Source: Candidatus Bathyarchaeota archaeon (GTDB lineage Archaea; Thermoproteota; Bathyarchaeia; 40CM-2-53-6). Taken from it: DNA of 64,000 nt. Of the stretch, positions 1-8,842 are shown piece by piece. A program made the position numbers and the translations under genes. The DNA lies in NCBI GenBank assembly GCA_005884195.1, contig VBBP01000052.1, positions 1 through 64,000 of the forward strand. The letters are read 5' to 3'. Below the pieces are notes generated by a model, which ran no database searches, was not told the DNA's origin, and worked only from the letters and a program-made list of their open reading frames with translations. The number at the start of each line of letters is the position of its first letter. Position 1 is the stretch's first letter.

Positions 1-1
1 T

Positions 2-751
2 GTCGGAGTCGTTAACGCAGGTATCTATGTTCTCGACAATTCCATCTTCCCTGCCATAAAGAGGACCCGCAAGTCTAAGCGGGGAGAGTTCGAGCTAACC
101 GATTCGCTAAGCCTGCTGATGGCAGAAGGGAGACGAATCCGCACAATTCCATTTGGCAAGGGAGAGTGGGTGGGCATTAGCTACCCTTGGGATCTGTTAG
201 AGGCAAACCGGTCAGCCCTAGATTCTGACGAAGAGGTTCGCGATGGAGAGACGGAAGTAGGCGTACATTTGAAGGGCAGTGTCACATTGTCGAGCGGATC
301 GCTTGTGAAGTCTGGTTCCTACATAGAGGGTCCTGTCTACGTCGGTGAGGGTGCAACAGTAGGCCCCAACGCGTACCTCCGACCAGGAACCTCGCTCGGG
401 AAGGGAGTGAAGGTCGGGGCGGGCTGCGAGGTCAAGAACAGTATCGTCATGGATGACGCCAAGATTCCCCATCTAAGCTATGTTGGAGACAGCGTTCTCG
501 GAAACGGGGTATCGCTCGGAGCCGGCACGATCACTGCCAACCTGAAGTTCAACGATTCCCATGTGGAGTCGAGAGTGAAAAGACAAATGGTAGACAGCGG
601 ACAAAGAAAGTTGGGCGCAATTTTCGGCGACCGGTCAAAGACAGGCATCAACGTCTCCCTCTTCCCTGGAGTCAAGATCGGAGCAGACGCCTGGATTGGC
701 CCAGGAGCGATTGTTAGGGCAGACGTGCCGTCAAATGCGAGAGTCAGATAG
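2..751 (+). CDS. Bifunctional sugar-1-phosphate nucleotidyltransferase/acetyltransferase, C-terminal part (5' cut by window)
   Basis: The frame is open from base 2, so the protein starts before the window. About 249 residues remain. The first 70 (NAGIYVLDNSIF and the following GEFELTDSL) match the end of the nucleotidyltransferase domain of archaeal GlmU-like enzymes. The rest is a left-handed beta-helix of hexapeptide repeats with GAGTITANLKF and TGINVSLFPGVKIG, typical of the acetyltransferase half. In the family this makes UDP-N-acetylglucosamine or dTDP-sugar precursors for glycans. The exact sugar cannot be read from the fragment. The next gene is convergent. Confidence 0.85.
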   Translation, partial: VGVVNAGIYVLDNSIFPAIKRTRKSKRGEFELTDSLSLLMAEGRRIRTIPFGKGEWVGISYPWDLLEANRSALDSDEEVRDGETEVGVHLKGSVTLSSGSLVKSGSYIEGPVYVGEGATVGPNAYLRPGTSLGKGVKVGAGCEVKNSIVMDDAKIPHLSYVGDSVLGNGVSLGAGTITANLKFNDSHVESRVKRQMVDSGQRKLGAIFGDRSKTGINVSLFPGVKIGADAWIGPGAIVRADVPSNARVR

Positions 752-784
752 CCAGATACGCGAACACGAGTATTCCAGTTCGGG

Positions 785-1837
785 TTAGAACGTCGATCCA
801 ATTCCCCTGACCCGAACCTTGCCAGGGTGATCAATCTCGCCCTCAAGATCGAATCTAGTTCCAGTAAACCACTCCGTAACCTTGACATTAGTCTGTGTGT
901 GCTGAGTAACTCGTGAGACAGAGACTTCAGACGTCCCATTTGCAAGTGCCAGATATGGAACGATGATGTCTCCCATATGGCGATCCAGCATCGCCCTTGA
1001 CTCTACCTCTTCTACGAGGATCTTTCCTGCGGTTGAGCCTACTTCTTCTGCGGGTCTTCCTCTCTCACCGAGAGCGTCTGATCCAAGAATGCTCTTGTTC
1101 TGAGTTTCGGCGGACAACACTATTCCACTGCCAGGTCCTAACTGTCCATCTCCTGTGATCTCAATGTCTAGGGAGGGAGACGGCAGTTTCGCTTCTTCGA
1201 GAATCCTCTTGGCGGCGGTTGCCTGTCGCTCCGCCACATGTCTAGGTAGGGCAACAGCATGGCTGATGCCATAGACCTTCGAGATAGAGCCGGGCTTCTC
1301 GTCGATTAGCGGTTGCAGCGTGGAAGGACCTTTGGTTGAGAATCTGACTAGTCCTCCTCCCTTTGGGTAGTGTCCCCTTTGCACCGTCTCCAAGTCACCT
1401 TGATAGCCGATTTTCTTGAGGATAGGCAATGCTACGAGGCGAAGGTAGTCGATTGGTGGACTCCACTTGACGTCGGTTCCACCTGTGATCTCCAATTGGA
1501 TAGCACCGGGGGCAAACGCAAGGATGGGCATTAACGTCTGGAGGACGAGGGTCACGCTTCCTGCAGTGCCTACATCAAATCGGTGACTTCCAACCCTCAG
1601 CTTTCCTGGTTTGAAGGTGAACTCTCTAGAACCGACCTTCAACCCTTCCAAATTACCAGAGCAGAGCTCATTAGCGGCTTTGACTCCAGTCATGTGTTGA
1701 GGTCTGATTCCCGGTTCAGCTCTGCCAACTCTGATATTGAAGACGTGGATCTCCTTCGATAATACGGCCGCGAGGGCAACTGCGGTTCGGAGAACTTGTC
1801 CTCCTCCTTCGCCGAAGCTCCCGTCTACCTCGATCAT
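785..1837 (-). CDS. rtcA: RNA 3'-terminal phosphate cyclase
   Basis: At 350 residues this is the usual RtcA length. It opens with MIEVDGSFGEGGGQVLRTA, the family signature. It continues with RPQHMTGVKAA and a GTAGSVTLVLQ segment, and carries a C-terminal RHMGDI that places a histidine where RtcA is adenylylated. Family members convert RNA 3'-phosphate to 2',3'-cyclic phosphate through an AMP-enzyme intermediate in RNA processing or repair. It stands alone, convergent with the upstream sugar enzyme and divergent from ogt. In a genome rich in spliced RNAs it may serve end healing, but that is inference. Confidence 0.95.
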   Translation of the reverse strand: MIEVDGSFGEGGGQVLRTAVALAAVLSKEIHVFNIRVGRAEPGIRPQHMTGVKAANELCSGNLEGLKVGSREFTFKPGKLRVGSHRFDVGTAGSVTLVLQTLMPILAFAPGAIQLEITGGTDVKWSPPIDYLRLVALPILKKIGYQGDLETVQRGHYPKGGGLVRFSTKGPSTLQPLIDEKPGSISKVYGISHAVALPRHVAERQATAAKRILEEAKLPSPSLDIEITGDGQLGPGSGIVLSAETQNKSILGSDALGERGRPAEEVGSTAGKILVEEVESRAMLDRHMGDIIVPYLALANGTSEVSVSRVTQHTQTNVKVTEWFTGTRFDLEGEIDHPGKVRVRGIGSTF

Positions 1838-1905
1838 CTTGCGCCCAGCGTTGAACGACTATTCTTTAAGGAGAGCAGCTTTCGGAGAAAGAGGCGAAGC
1901 GACCA

Positions 1906-2478
1906 ATGGAGAAACTCACTCTGGCGACCAAAGAGCACGATGGAACATGGTTCGGAGTACTGATAAGTGGTCGAAGTGGACTAATCGCCTCGTCATTCTC
2001 AAAATCAAAAGTGGCTCTCGAACGTCACCTTCGGACCGACTCTAGCGGAACTATCAATCGTGACACTACGCGCGAGTCGGACAACGCATTGGACCAAATG
2101 GTCAACCTCTACGAGGGTAAGAAGTCGACCAGTACAGTTCGCCTTGACTGGGGAAGTGTATCTGAATTCCAGAAGAACGTCTGCGAACGCATGAGAGAGA
2201 TTCCGAAGGGCCGTGTTACGAGCTACGGGTTGATAGCCCAACGAATCAACTCGGGTCCAAGGGCAGTTGGAACAGCTGTCGCAAGAAATCCATGGCCACT
2301 GTTCGTCCCATGTCACCGAGTAGTACCGGCTGACCTGGAGATTGGCAATTACTCAATTGGAGGCGCGCTTTCTGACTACGGCTGCGAGGTCAAGCGGGAC
2401 CTTCTAGAACGAGAAGGCGTATCGATAGAAGCAGACAGGATTTCCTCAAAGGCCCTTTGGGTTCCGACTGGAGCCTAA
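1906..2478 (+). CDS. ogt: Methylated-DNA-protein cysteine methyltransferase
   Basis: The protein has 190 residues. The C-terminal half (from about residue 85) has the helix-turn-helix segment IPKGRVTSYGLIA, the RAVG arginine-finger region and the active-site PCHRVV, whose cysteine accepts the alkyl group from O6-alkylguanine. The N-terminal 80 residues are divergent but fit the usual RNase-H-like accessory domain. It is a suicide DNA-repair enzyme. The stop codon lies 3 nt before the TTG start of nadM, so the two are probably co-transcribed. Confidence 0.9.
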   Translation: MEKLTLATKEHDGTWFGVLISGRSGLIASSFSKSKVALERHLRTDSSGTINRDTTRESDNALDQMVNLYEGKKSTSTVRLDWGSVSEFQKNVCERMREIPKGRVTSYGLIAQRINSGPRAVGTAVARNPWPLFVPCHRVVPADLEIGNYSIGGALSDYGCEVKRDLLEREGVSIEADRISSKALWVPTGA

Positions 2479-2481
2479 GAC

Positions 2482-3003
2482 TTGACGACTGGCCTCTACA
2501 TAGGCCGGTTCCAACCATTCCACCTCGGACACCTTGAAGCGGTAAAACACGTCCTGAGCAAGGTAGACGAACTAGTCATAGTCGTGGGAAGCGCACATGA
2601 CAGCCATACTCTCGAGAACCCGTTTACCGCCGGGGAAAGAATTACGATGATTCGGCTGGCTCTCAAGGAAGCGAAGATGGATGCGAACAGATTCACGGTG
2701 TTGCCTCTTCCCGATGCCGAGTTCCACAAAGTATGGGTCTCCCACCTTCTCTCCCAGACACCTAGCTTTGATCTAGTTTTCACCAATGAACCGCTGACAG
2801 CTAGGCTGCTGAAAGAGGCAGGGATGCGCGTTGAGAAGATACCGATGTTCAACCGAACCTCGTTTACTGCAACAGAAGTGAGGAAGAGGATAGTAGAGGG
2901 AAAAAACTGGGAAGAACTCCTACCAAAATCTGTTGCCGCTTACATTAAGAAAATCAAGGGAGAGGAACGAATGAGAGAGATTGCCCAGACCGATAAGAAC
3001 TAG
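2482..3003 (+). CDS. nadM: Nicotinamide-nucleotide adenylyltransferase, archaeal type
   Basis: It starts at TTG, giving TTGLYIGRFQPFHLGHLEAV, a nucleotidyltransferase HxGH-type motif at the correct distance from the N terminus. A later FNRTSFTATEVRKRI carries the ISGT/S-R-like second signature. At 173 residues it matches archaeal NadM. It makes NAD+ from NMN and ATP in the cytoplasm. It follows ogt by 3 nt and overlaps the convergent SAM hydrolase gene by 4 nt at their stops. Confidence 0.94.
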   Translation: MTTGLYIGRFQPFHLGHLEAVKHVLSKVDELVIVVGSAHDSHTLENPFTAGERITMIRLALKEAKMDANRFTVLPLPDAEFHKVWVSHLLSQTPSFDLVFTNEPLTARLLKEAGMRVEKIPMFNRTSFTATEVRKRIVEGKNWEELLPKSVAAYIKKIKGEERMREIAQTDKN

Positions 3004-3794
3004 AAGCGAAGTTCCAACTTGTCTAACGGATTCAAGTCGAGTATGTCTCTCGCATTTCCTTCTCTAACCGCTATTTCCAGGAATCCTTGACTGCCAAGCA
3101 ATACTGCCATGGCTCCCTTGTCGACCTCGTAGTAGGACCTGGCGTATTGCGCTTGTAACTTTCTAGCTCCTGATCGGATTTCAACGCTTCCTCCGGTTTT
3201 CTTCGGTAGTAGTCGGACCAGCTCTTCACCAACATTAGTGATAACGTTTCCAAAGACATCCACGTGCAACACTTGACAGATAATCGTCTTCCCTGCGACC
3301 CTCGGCTGAGGTAGATCGAGCGTTTCTAGTTTGGAGACTCTCGGTCCCACTTCCTCCGGTTGCCTACCAGAGGCTATGAGGCCTGCGACATGTGCAAATA
3401 CGTCTCGCCCGTGAAACGTTGATGACTTGGGCTCTCTCCAGAACTCCTTTTCGCGGATCTCATAAATCGCCTTCTGACCCAGCCTTTCGCCTGCTCGGGC
3501 CATCAGTCCATTGTCGGGTCCGATGAAGATTCCCGTTTCGCATTTGACGACAACCGCCTTTCTGTCGCTTCCAACCCCCGGATCGACGACGGCTACATGT
3601 ATCGTGCCCTTTGGAAAGTAGGGAGCTGTCGTTTCTAGAATGAACGAGCCCATTGCAATATTGTGTCGTTCGACATCATGGGAAATGTCCGTGATGACGG
3701 CACTCGGGCAACTATCGAGAACAATTCCCTTCATCTGCCCAACATAGCCGTCTCTTGACCCGAAGTCAGAAAGTAGAGTGACGACTCTCATCAC
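3000..3794 (-). CDS. S-adenosyl-L-methionine hydroxide adenosyltransferase (DUF62 family)
   Basis: The 264-residue protein has the family pattern: TLLSDFGSRDGYVGQMKG at the start, ITDISHDV, VAVVDPGVGSDRKAV and IGPDNGLM. The conserved Asp, Arg and His (STFHGRDVFAHVAG) of the SAM-hydrolysing members are present. These enzymes cleave SAM to adenosine and methionine, while the fluorinase/chlorinase branch uses halide. Archaeal members are hydrolases. A TATA-like GTTTAAGT lies about 30 nt upstream of the start on this strand. Confidence 0.9.
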   Translation of the reverse strand: MMRVVTLLSDFGSRDGYVGQMKGIVLDSCPSAVITDISHDVERHNIAMGSFILETTAPYFPKGTIHVAVVDPGVGSDRKAVVVKCETGIFIGPDNGLMARAGERLGQKAIYEIREKEFWREPKSSTFHGRDVFAHVAGLIASGRQPEEVGPRVSKLETLDLPQPRVAGKTIICQVLHVDVFGNVITNVGEELVRLLPKKTGGSVEIRSGARKLQAQYARSYYEVDKGAMAVLLGSQGFLEIAVREGNARDILDLNPLDKLELRF

Positions 3795-3893
3795 AGAGTT
3801 GAGACCGGAGAAGTGAGACTTAAACGCGTCACCTGATTCACATATCCACCGTTACAGAGATGTGATGGTCTAGGATAATTGTCCAGACACACC

Positions 3894-4037
3894 ATGATCA
3901 TTCCTCTAAATGATTTGGCATCCGTTCTAGGAGCAATCTGCATCATGCTTGGAGGCTACTCCCTCTACATGAAACACAGGATCACGAAACAGAAAAGGAA
4001 GAGACACCGAGATTTCCTGGCAAGAGGAGAAGCGTGA
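3894..4037 (+). CDS. Possible small single-span membrane protein
   Basis: This 47-codon frame begins with ATG. It encodes a short polar start, a hydrophobic stretch (about residues 8-25) and a strongly basic tail (KHRITKQKRKRHR). That layout fits a small membrane protein with a cytoplasmic C terminus. I recognise no family, and there is no clear ribosome-binding site. It is the only plausible gene between the SAM hydrolase and the tautomerase; the rest of 3795-4322 shows nothing else coding. Confidence 0.35.
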   Translation: MIIPLNDLASVLGAICIMLGGYSLYMKHRITKQKRKRHRDFLARGEA

Positions 4038-4322
4038 GCACTCACTCCCTACTTCTCTATCCTGCATTGCCCACTCGCTCGAATGTACCATGAAGGGAAA
4101 CCGTAGGCCTTCGCAATATCGATCAAGCGGGCTACGCAATCTGGTTTCCTATCCTTCGGGCTGACTTGACCGCGGCGCAGATCGTGTAACCATTCCTTGT
4201 GGCCGGCGAGTAGTCGACAATTGTGCGTGTTCTTCGTCTAACTGTCATTGATGCCCGGTGGTGGCGTTCGAGCCAACAAGCTATATTAGCTATCCTTTTG
4301 CTATTGGCTGAATGTCTTACCA

Positions 4323-4763
4323 ATGCCCATGATCGACGTCTACTCGGCAGCGGATATTTTCCCTTCTGGCACTGATGCGCAGCTTGGCCATGAGCTCACC
4401 ATGGCTGTTCTACGCGCTGAGGGTGTGAAAACCCCCGGCCCCTTCCACCTTAACAACACCGCGGCATACATCCACCGAATGGATCCGAAGACGGTTCACA
4501 CCGCAGCCACCGCCTCCGCCCGCACCGTGCGCGTCCAAGTCATCACTCCTCCAGCCGCATTGACACGCGAAGGCCAGAAGCTACTGGTCAGAGAGATCAC
4601 TGAGATCGTCACGAAGATCTCCGGCGACCCGACCCAGGCAAGTCGCACCTGGGTACTTCTTACTGAAGCCGCTGAAGGTGGTTGGGGACTCTCCGGCACG
4701 GCCTTCGGCCGCGAAGAGTTTGCAGCTCTCGCCGCCAAAGCAGCCGCAGCCCGCCCGAAGTGA
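4323..4763 (+). CDS. Tautomerase-superfamily protein
   Basis: The 146-residue protein begins Met-Pro, placing the catalytic proline of 4-oxalocrotonate tautomerases at position 1 after Met removal. A second core segment, VRVQVITPPAALTREGQKL followed by VREITEIVTK, is a tautomerase beta-alpha unit and TWVLLTEAAEGGWG resembles the family C terminus. Codon use (runs of GCC, CGC, CTC) is more GC-rich than in neighbouring genes, which may indicate recent acquisition. The substrate is unknown. It stands alone with long flanking spacers. Confidence 0.7.
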   Translation: MPMIDVYSAADIFPSGTDAQLGHELTMAVLRAEGVKTPGPFHLNNTAAYIHRMDPKTVHTAATASARTVRVQVITPPAALTREGQKLLVREITEIVTKISGDPTQASRTWVLLTEAAEGGWGLSGTAFGREEFAALAAKAAAARPK

Positions 4764-5241
4764 AAGACGTTTAGCTCATAACATTCAGTTCTCCTTGTGA
4801 GAGTCCTTTCCTCAGTTTCACTCTCGTCGGCCTCTTCTGTTTCACTTTTCCGCGGTTCCAGAGCCAGAACTATTCCGACCAAAAATAAGGGTGAATAGAC
4901 CTATTGCGGCTCCAAGAGCACTTCCGGAGGTGGACATTCCTATGGCTACAATTTAGCCAAGAAACTCGATAACGATGGTGCGGTCCCTCATTCTTTCATC
5001 CCGGCCTCGGACCCCGTTTCCTCTTCTTGCCGCATCCTACTTGTTCGCGACCTTCGAAAGTAGTATTCGAACTTGCTAGTCTTTCCGTGTGAACATGCCA
5101 ACTCAAAAGGCCGTACACTCGGGGGCATGTTGCGAAATGGTCCCACTGACAAAAGCGCTTGGAGGTTCGAAGTTTTTTCTACGCTAAGGCTTAAAAGAAT
5201 CACGGCTCCGCTTCGCGAAATATTACCAGTAGGGTTACTTC
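4764..5241. other. Intergenic spacer of about 480 nt
   Basis: No convincing gene. On the minus strand 4842-4937 could encode a 31-residue hydrophobic peptide (MSTSGSALGAAIGLFTLIF then a short polar tail). A one-base shift in its T5 run would join it to a charged downstream frame, so it may be noise. The right end carries the promoter of the aminotransferase. Confidence 0.4.
5189..5197 (+). promoter_or_regulatory. Putative TATA box of the aminotransferase-FKBP operon
   Basis: GCTTAAAAG sits about 48 nt upstream of the GTG start at 5242. Archaeal TATA boxes lie about 26 nt before the transcription start, which predicts a leader of roughly 20 nt. Confidence 0.4.
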
Positions 5242-6411
5242 GTGAGTGAGACCCAGAAACTTCTGATGTTGCCAGGTCCCACCAATGTCCCGCCTCGAGT
5301 GATGAGGGCAATGTTGAAGCCCCTTATCGGACACAGGGGCCCAGAATTCAAAGAACTGTTTAACAAACTTCTCGGCAAGACCAAGAGGGTCTTCGAAACC
5401 AAAGGAGACATGTTCATTCTTACTTCTTCCGGCACCGGAGCTACCGAGGCAGCTCTCCAGAACATAACGGAGGACGGTGACAAGATCATCGTTAACGTGA
5501 ACGGCTTCTTCAGCGAACGGCTCGGCGAAGCCATCAAGGCCTACGGCGGAAAGCCGATTGTTCTGGGTTCAGAATGGGGTCAAGCGCCCCGCGTAGAGGA
5601 TTTCAAGAAAATCCTGAAGGCAAATTCTGATGCTAAGGCAGTTGCAGTCGTCTACAACGAAACCTCTACCGGTGTAACGGTTAGGGCGCTTGAGGAGCTT
5701 GGAGAGCTTTGTGCTGATCATGATATGCTCTTGATCGTGGATGCGATCTCGATTCTTGGCGGGGATAAGCTGCCTGTTGACGATTGGAACGTCGATATTT
5801 GCGTGACTGCGAGCCAGAAATGTTTGATGACCCCGCCCGGTTTGGCCTTCATCTCGGTTAGCGACAAGGCGTGGACGAAGATAAAGTCGAAGAAGGTCAG
5901 TCGGTCTTACTACCTTGACCTCGTAATGTATCAGAAGTATATCGAGGACGGCTACACGCCCTTCACACCGGCGGTTAGCCTGCTTTACGCTCTGAACGAG
6001 GCTTGTGACATGATACTCGAAGAGGGATTGCCGAACCGCTATGAACGACACAAGATCTGTGCGGAGGCGGTCTACAACGGAATGGAAGCTATGGGTCTCG
6101 GGCTGTACGCCGAGAAGGAATCCCGATCCCACACGGTTGCTGCAGTTAACAGTCCTCTGGGCATGGATGAGGGGAAAGTGAGGGAACTCATAAGAACAAA
6201 GTATGGAATAGACTTTGGAGGAAGCCTCGGAAAAGCGAAAGGAAAAATGTTCAGAGTTGGAATCATGGGTAACGTGGGATCATCCGACATCATGACCACA
6301 GTCGGCGCGATAGGATCCGCGACGTCGGAACTTGGTTTCAAGGCGAAGATTGACGAAGGGTTAGAAGCAGCAAGAGAAACCCTATCAAGACTACCGGGAA
6401 GAGTGAACTGA
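5242..6411 (+). CDS. Class V pyridoxal-phosphate aminotransferase (alanine-glyoxylate / serine-pyruvate type)
   Basis: The 389-residue protein starts at GTG. It opens KLLMLPGPTNVPPRVMRAM, typical of the AGT/SPT subgroup. It has the phosphate-binding LTSSGTGATEAAL, the cofactor-ring Asp in LIVDAISILGG, and the Schiff-base lysine in TASQKCLMTPPGL. Members interconvert glyoxylate/glycine or pyruvate/alanine or serine. In archaea without a classical pathway they may supply serine or glycine. It lies 4 nt before the FKBP gene and the two are probably one operon. Confidence 0.9.
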   Translation: MSETQKLLMLPGPTNVPPRVMRAMLKPLIGHRGPEFKELFNKLLGKTKRVFETKGDMFILTSSGTGATEAALQNITEDGDKIIVNVNGFFSERLGEAIKAYGGKPIVLGSEWGQAPRVEDFKKILKANSDAKAVAVVYNETSTGVTVRALEELGELCADHDMLLIVDAISILGGDKLPVDDWNVDICVTASQKCLMTPPGLAFISVSDKAWTKIKSKKVSRSYYLDLVMYQKYIEDGYTPFTPAVSLLYALNEACDMILEEGLPNRYERHKICAEAVYNGMEAMGLGLYAEKESRSHTVAAVNSPLGMDEGKVRELIRTKYGIDFGGSLGKAKGKMFRVGIMGNVGSSDIMTTVGAIGSATSELGFKAKIDEGLEAARETLSRLPGRVN

Positions 6412-6415
6412 GAAC

Positions 6416-7297
6416 ATGGCAGTCAAACCAGGAGATTTCATCCTAGTCAACTACACTCTGAAAGTGAAAGAAAGTGGAGAAACAGTGGACACCACCTTCG
6501 ACTCCGTGGCGAAGGAAGTCCACATTCATCGAGAAGACTCCACCTATGGTCCTATGTTCATTATTCTGGGGGAAGGAACGCTCCCCAAGGGACTGGAAGA
6601 ATCCCTCGTTGGCCTAGACCCGGGAGCAACTAAGACCGTTGAGCTGTCCCCTGAGAAGGGTTTTGGAACTCGGGACCCGGGAAAAATGAGGCTAGTCCCG
6701 CTAAGACGATTCAAGGACAAGGAATATCCTACTCCTGGCCAACGGGTCGAGTTCGACGGACGGCCGGCCGTTGTAAGAGCAGTGGGCGCAGGACGGGTCC
6801 AAGTCGACTACAATCACCCTCTCGCCGGTCGAACCCTTGTCTACGATGTGTCAATCGACAAGGTATTGGATAATGAAAACGAGAAGATACACAACCTGAT
6901 CGCCCGAAGAATCCCTGAGGTACCGAAGGAGAAGTTCGCGCTTAAGAAGCATCAGAGCGATCTGACGATCGAGGTGCCTGAGGAGGCCTTCTATCTCAGC
7001 GGACTACAAGTTGCCAAGAAAGCTGTCACGTCCGACTTGCAGAAATTCTTCCCGGACATTGATACTGTCGCGTTCCAAGAAGTCTTCAAGAGGTCTGAAC
7101 CGAAACCAGAGCTGCCCGCTGCCTCGGCGAAACCGGCGGAGGTATCTCCGGAGAAAGAAGAGAAGGCGGAAGCAGAACCTGAGGAAGCCCCTAAGAAGCC
7201 GAAATCTCCGGCAAAGAAGAAAGAAGCGTCAGCAAGAAAACCTTCCAAGAGTACTTCTCGCAAGCGGGCTAAGATGGGTTCTGAAAACCAAAGATAG
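6416..7297 (+). CDS. FKBP/SlyD-type peptidyl-prolyl isomerase with charged C-terminal tail
   Basis: Residues 1-155 form an archaeal long-type FKBP: VNYTLKVKESGETVDTTFD, then FIILGEGTLPKGLEESLVG, then an inserted IF domain including PTPGQRVEFDG. VQVDYNHPLAGRTLVYDV closes the fold. Residues 156-225 resemble the extra domain of long archaeal FKBPs. The last 70 residues are a low-complexity Glu/Lys/Pro/Ala tail ending in a basic KKKEASARKPSKSTSRKR stretch, possibly for ribosome or nucleic-acid contact. Cytosolic folding helper. It follows the aminotransferase by 4 nt. Confidence 0.9.
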   Translation: MAVKPGDFILVNYTLKVKESGETVDTTFDSVAKEVHIHREDSTYGPMFIILGEGTLPKGLEESLVGLDPGATKTVELSPEKGFGTRDPGKMRLVPLRRFKDKEYPTPGQRVEFDGRPAVVRAVGAGRVQVDYNHPLAGRTLVYDVSIDKVLDNENEKIHNLIARRIPEVPKEKFALKKHQSDLTIEVPEEAFYLSGLQVAKKAVTSDLQKFFPDIDTVAFQEVFKRSEPKPELPAASAKPAEVSPEKEEKAEAEPEEAPKKPKSPAKKKEASARKPSKSTSRKRAKMGSENQR

Positions 7298-7374
7298 AAC
7301 TCTGGAATCAAGCGAGACTAAGCAACTCAGCAGCCAAGAGGCCGTTTCGATCCGACAGCCGCTGTGGCTAGCGC

Positions 7375-8178
7375 TCAGACCCACAAATGATCGCGTTCGA
7401 CTTTGACCCCGTAATCTCTGACGATCTCATAGATCTCTCTGTACATTCTCTCAGAGGAAGCGGCAACATCTCTTTCAGAAGTCGAGACGAACCCGCTCAT
7501 CTTCTCGACGAGCTGTTTGAAGTCCTTCGGTTTCTCGTCTAGGTCGAAGGCGATCTTCCAGAACCAGCTGGTTGTAGTCACGTATCTTCGGTTCAAGAGA
7601 AGCAGTATTCCCGCAGCCTGCTCCGCGAGCACGCGCCCGCTCATCAATACTCGGACCCTGTCTTTTGTCAGCATCGCGTTCCTCATGACGGCCATGGACT
7701 CGGTCATCATCATTAACGACTTTCGAATAGCTTCAACAGAATCCGCTTTGTCACTCGTCGCCACCGCGTCATCGAGCTTTCTGAACCATCCATCCCGCTC
7801 GAAAAGAACAATTCTGTTTCTGTATTCGTCCGCGGCCCAATGCCAATTATCAGTGAACCGCTCTGCGTCACCGAGAATGCTTGAGGATTTGAGATATTGA
7901 ATTTGTATGATGAGGCCTCGGTGGAGATAATATTTCATCGGAATCTCAGCACGATCACGAACAACAGCGTTCAACTCCAGATCGGAAAAGGGACGGTCAA
8001 GATTCTTCGAGGTTGAGCCACAAACATAGACCCCTAAAACGGCGTTACGATATTTTTTGACTATACGGTCTGAAAGGAGATGTGCGATCCTCAGCCTTTC
8101 TTCGTGAGTAACCTTTCGAAGCTGTGGAAACAAGGCGAAGACACTCGACCAGGAAAAAATGCCTTCTCGACCATACAC
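7375..8178 (-). CDS. Nucleotidyltransferase with kanamycin-nucleotidyltransferase-like C-terminal domain
   Basis: The protein has 267 residues. The N-terminal half has a polymerase-beta-like site, GVYVCGSTSKNLDRPFSDLE, where the GS pair and the acidic D-x-E bind metal and nucleotide. The helical C-terminal half resembles KNTase. Bacterial relatives adenylylate aminoglycosides; no substrate can be assigned here. The GTG start directly abuts the TGA of the DHFR-like gene, so the pair is translationally coupled. Confidence 0.7.
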   Translation of the reverse strand: MYGREGIFSWSSVFALFPQLRKVTHEERLRIAHLLSDRIVKKYRNAVLGVYVCGSTSKNLDRPFSDLELNAVVRDRAEIPMKYYLHRGLIIQIQYLKSSSILGDAERFTDNWHWAADEYRNRIVLFERDGWFRKLDDAVATSDKADSVEAIRKSLMMMTESMAVMRNAMLTKDRVRVLMSGRVLAEQAAGILLLLNRRYVTTTSWFWKIAFDLDEKPKDFKQLVEKMSGFVSTSERDVAASSERMYREIYEIVRDYGVKVERDHLWV

Positions 8179-8766
8179 TCACGGCTTCGCTTGCTTGAGA
8201 GGTTGGTAGACGAGTTTCACTACTCCGGATTTGAACTGCCTCACGTCTTTCAGGCTCAACGGGTACCTTTGAGCTAGGTCCTTGAACTGGGGTCTCCCCT
8301 TGCCCAAGACGACCGGATAGACAACGAGCTGATACTCGTCTATGAGTTCCGATTTCATCAACGCGGACACGAGGGTAGCGCTCCCGTAGATCACCATGTC
8401 TCTCCCCGGTTCCTGTTTCATCTTTCTGACCGCCACTGCTGCAGCTTCCTTGACCAGGCTCGCCGTTCCCCAGTCGCCCCAGGCGACCTGTTTCAGAGAC
8501 CTCGAGAACACGAACTTAGGCAGTTTGTTGATTCTTTCAGTGATGACTGGGTCGTCGTTCTTGGCCATGGGCCAGTAGCTGGAGAATTCTTCGTAGGTCA
8601 GGCGTCCCAGCAGAATGGCGTCGACACTGCTTATGATAGTGCGTGCGTATTCCCCGAATTCTGTTCCTTTTACGAACCCGGGGTATACGAACCAGTCCAG
8701 CTCGCCGTTCGGCCCGGACACGAAACCGTCGAGAGACATGACGTTGGAAACAATTACTCTTCGCAT
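8179..8766 (-). CDS. Dihydrofolate-reductase-fold protein (RibD C-terminal domain family)
   Basis: I place the start at the ATG giving MRRVIVSNVMSLDGFVSG, the normal N terminus of this family; ten extra residues upstream look untranslated. The core shows ILLGRLTYEEFSSYW, KFVFSRSL and VIYGSATLVSALM, the NADPH-binding loop. Such proteins are NADPH reductases of unknown substrate, related to the pyrimidine reductase of riboflavin synthesis. The protein has about 195 residues. It is the upstream partner of the nucleotidyltransferase. Confidence 0.85.
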   Translation of the reverse strand: MRRVIVSNVMSLDGFVSGPNGELDWFVYPGFVKGTEFGEYARTIISSVDAILLGRLTYEEFSSYWPMAKNDDPVITERINKLPKFVFSRSLKQVAWGDWGTASLVKEAAAVAVRKMKQEPGRDMVIYGSATLVSALMKSELIDEYQLVVYPVVLGKGRPQFKDLAQRYPLSLKDVRQFKSGVVKLVYQPLKQAKP

Positions 8767-8842
8767 GGTCAGGCTGTCAGTGCGGGACAAAATCAACTTT
8801 TGGGCGAAATCTTGATACGGCTACGACGCCTGCTCGCCCACG

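Noticed and set aside
4842..4937. 31-residue hydrophobic peptide on the minus strand
   Set aside because: No ribosome-binding site or promoter, short, and only attractive if a frameshift is invoked.
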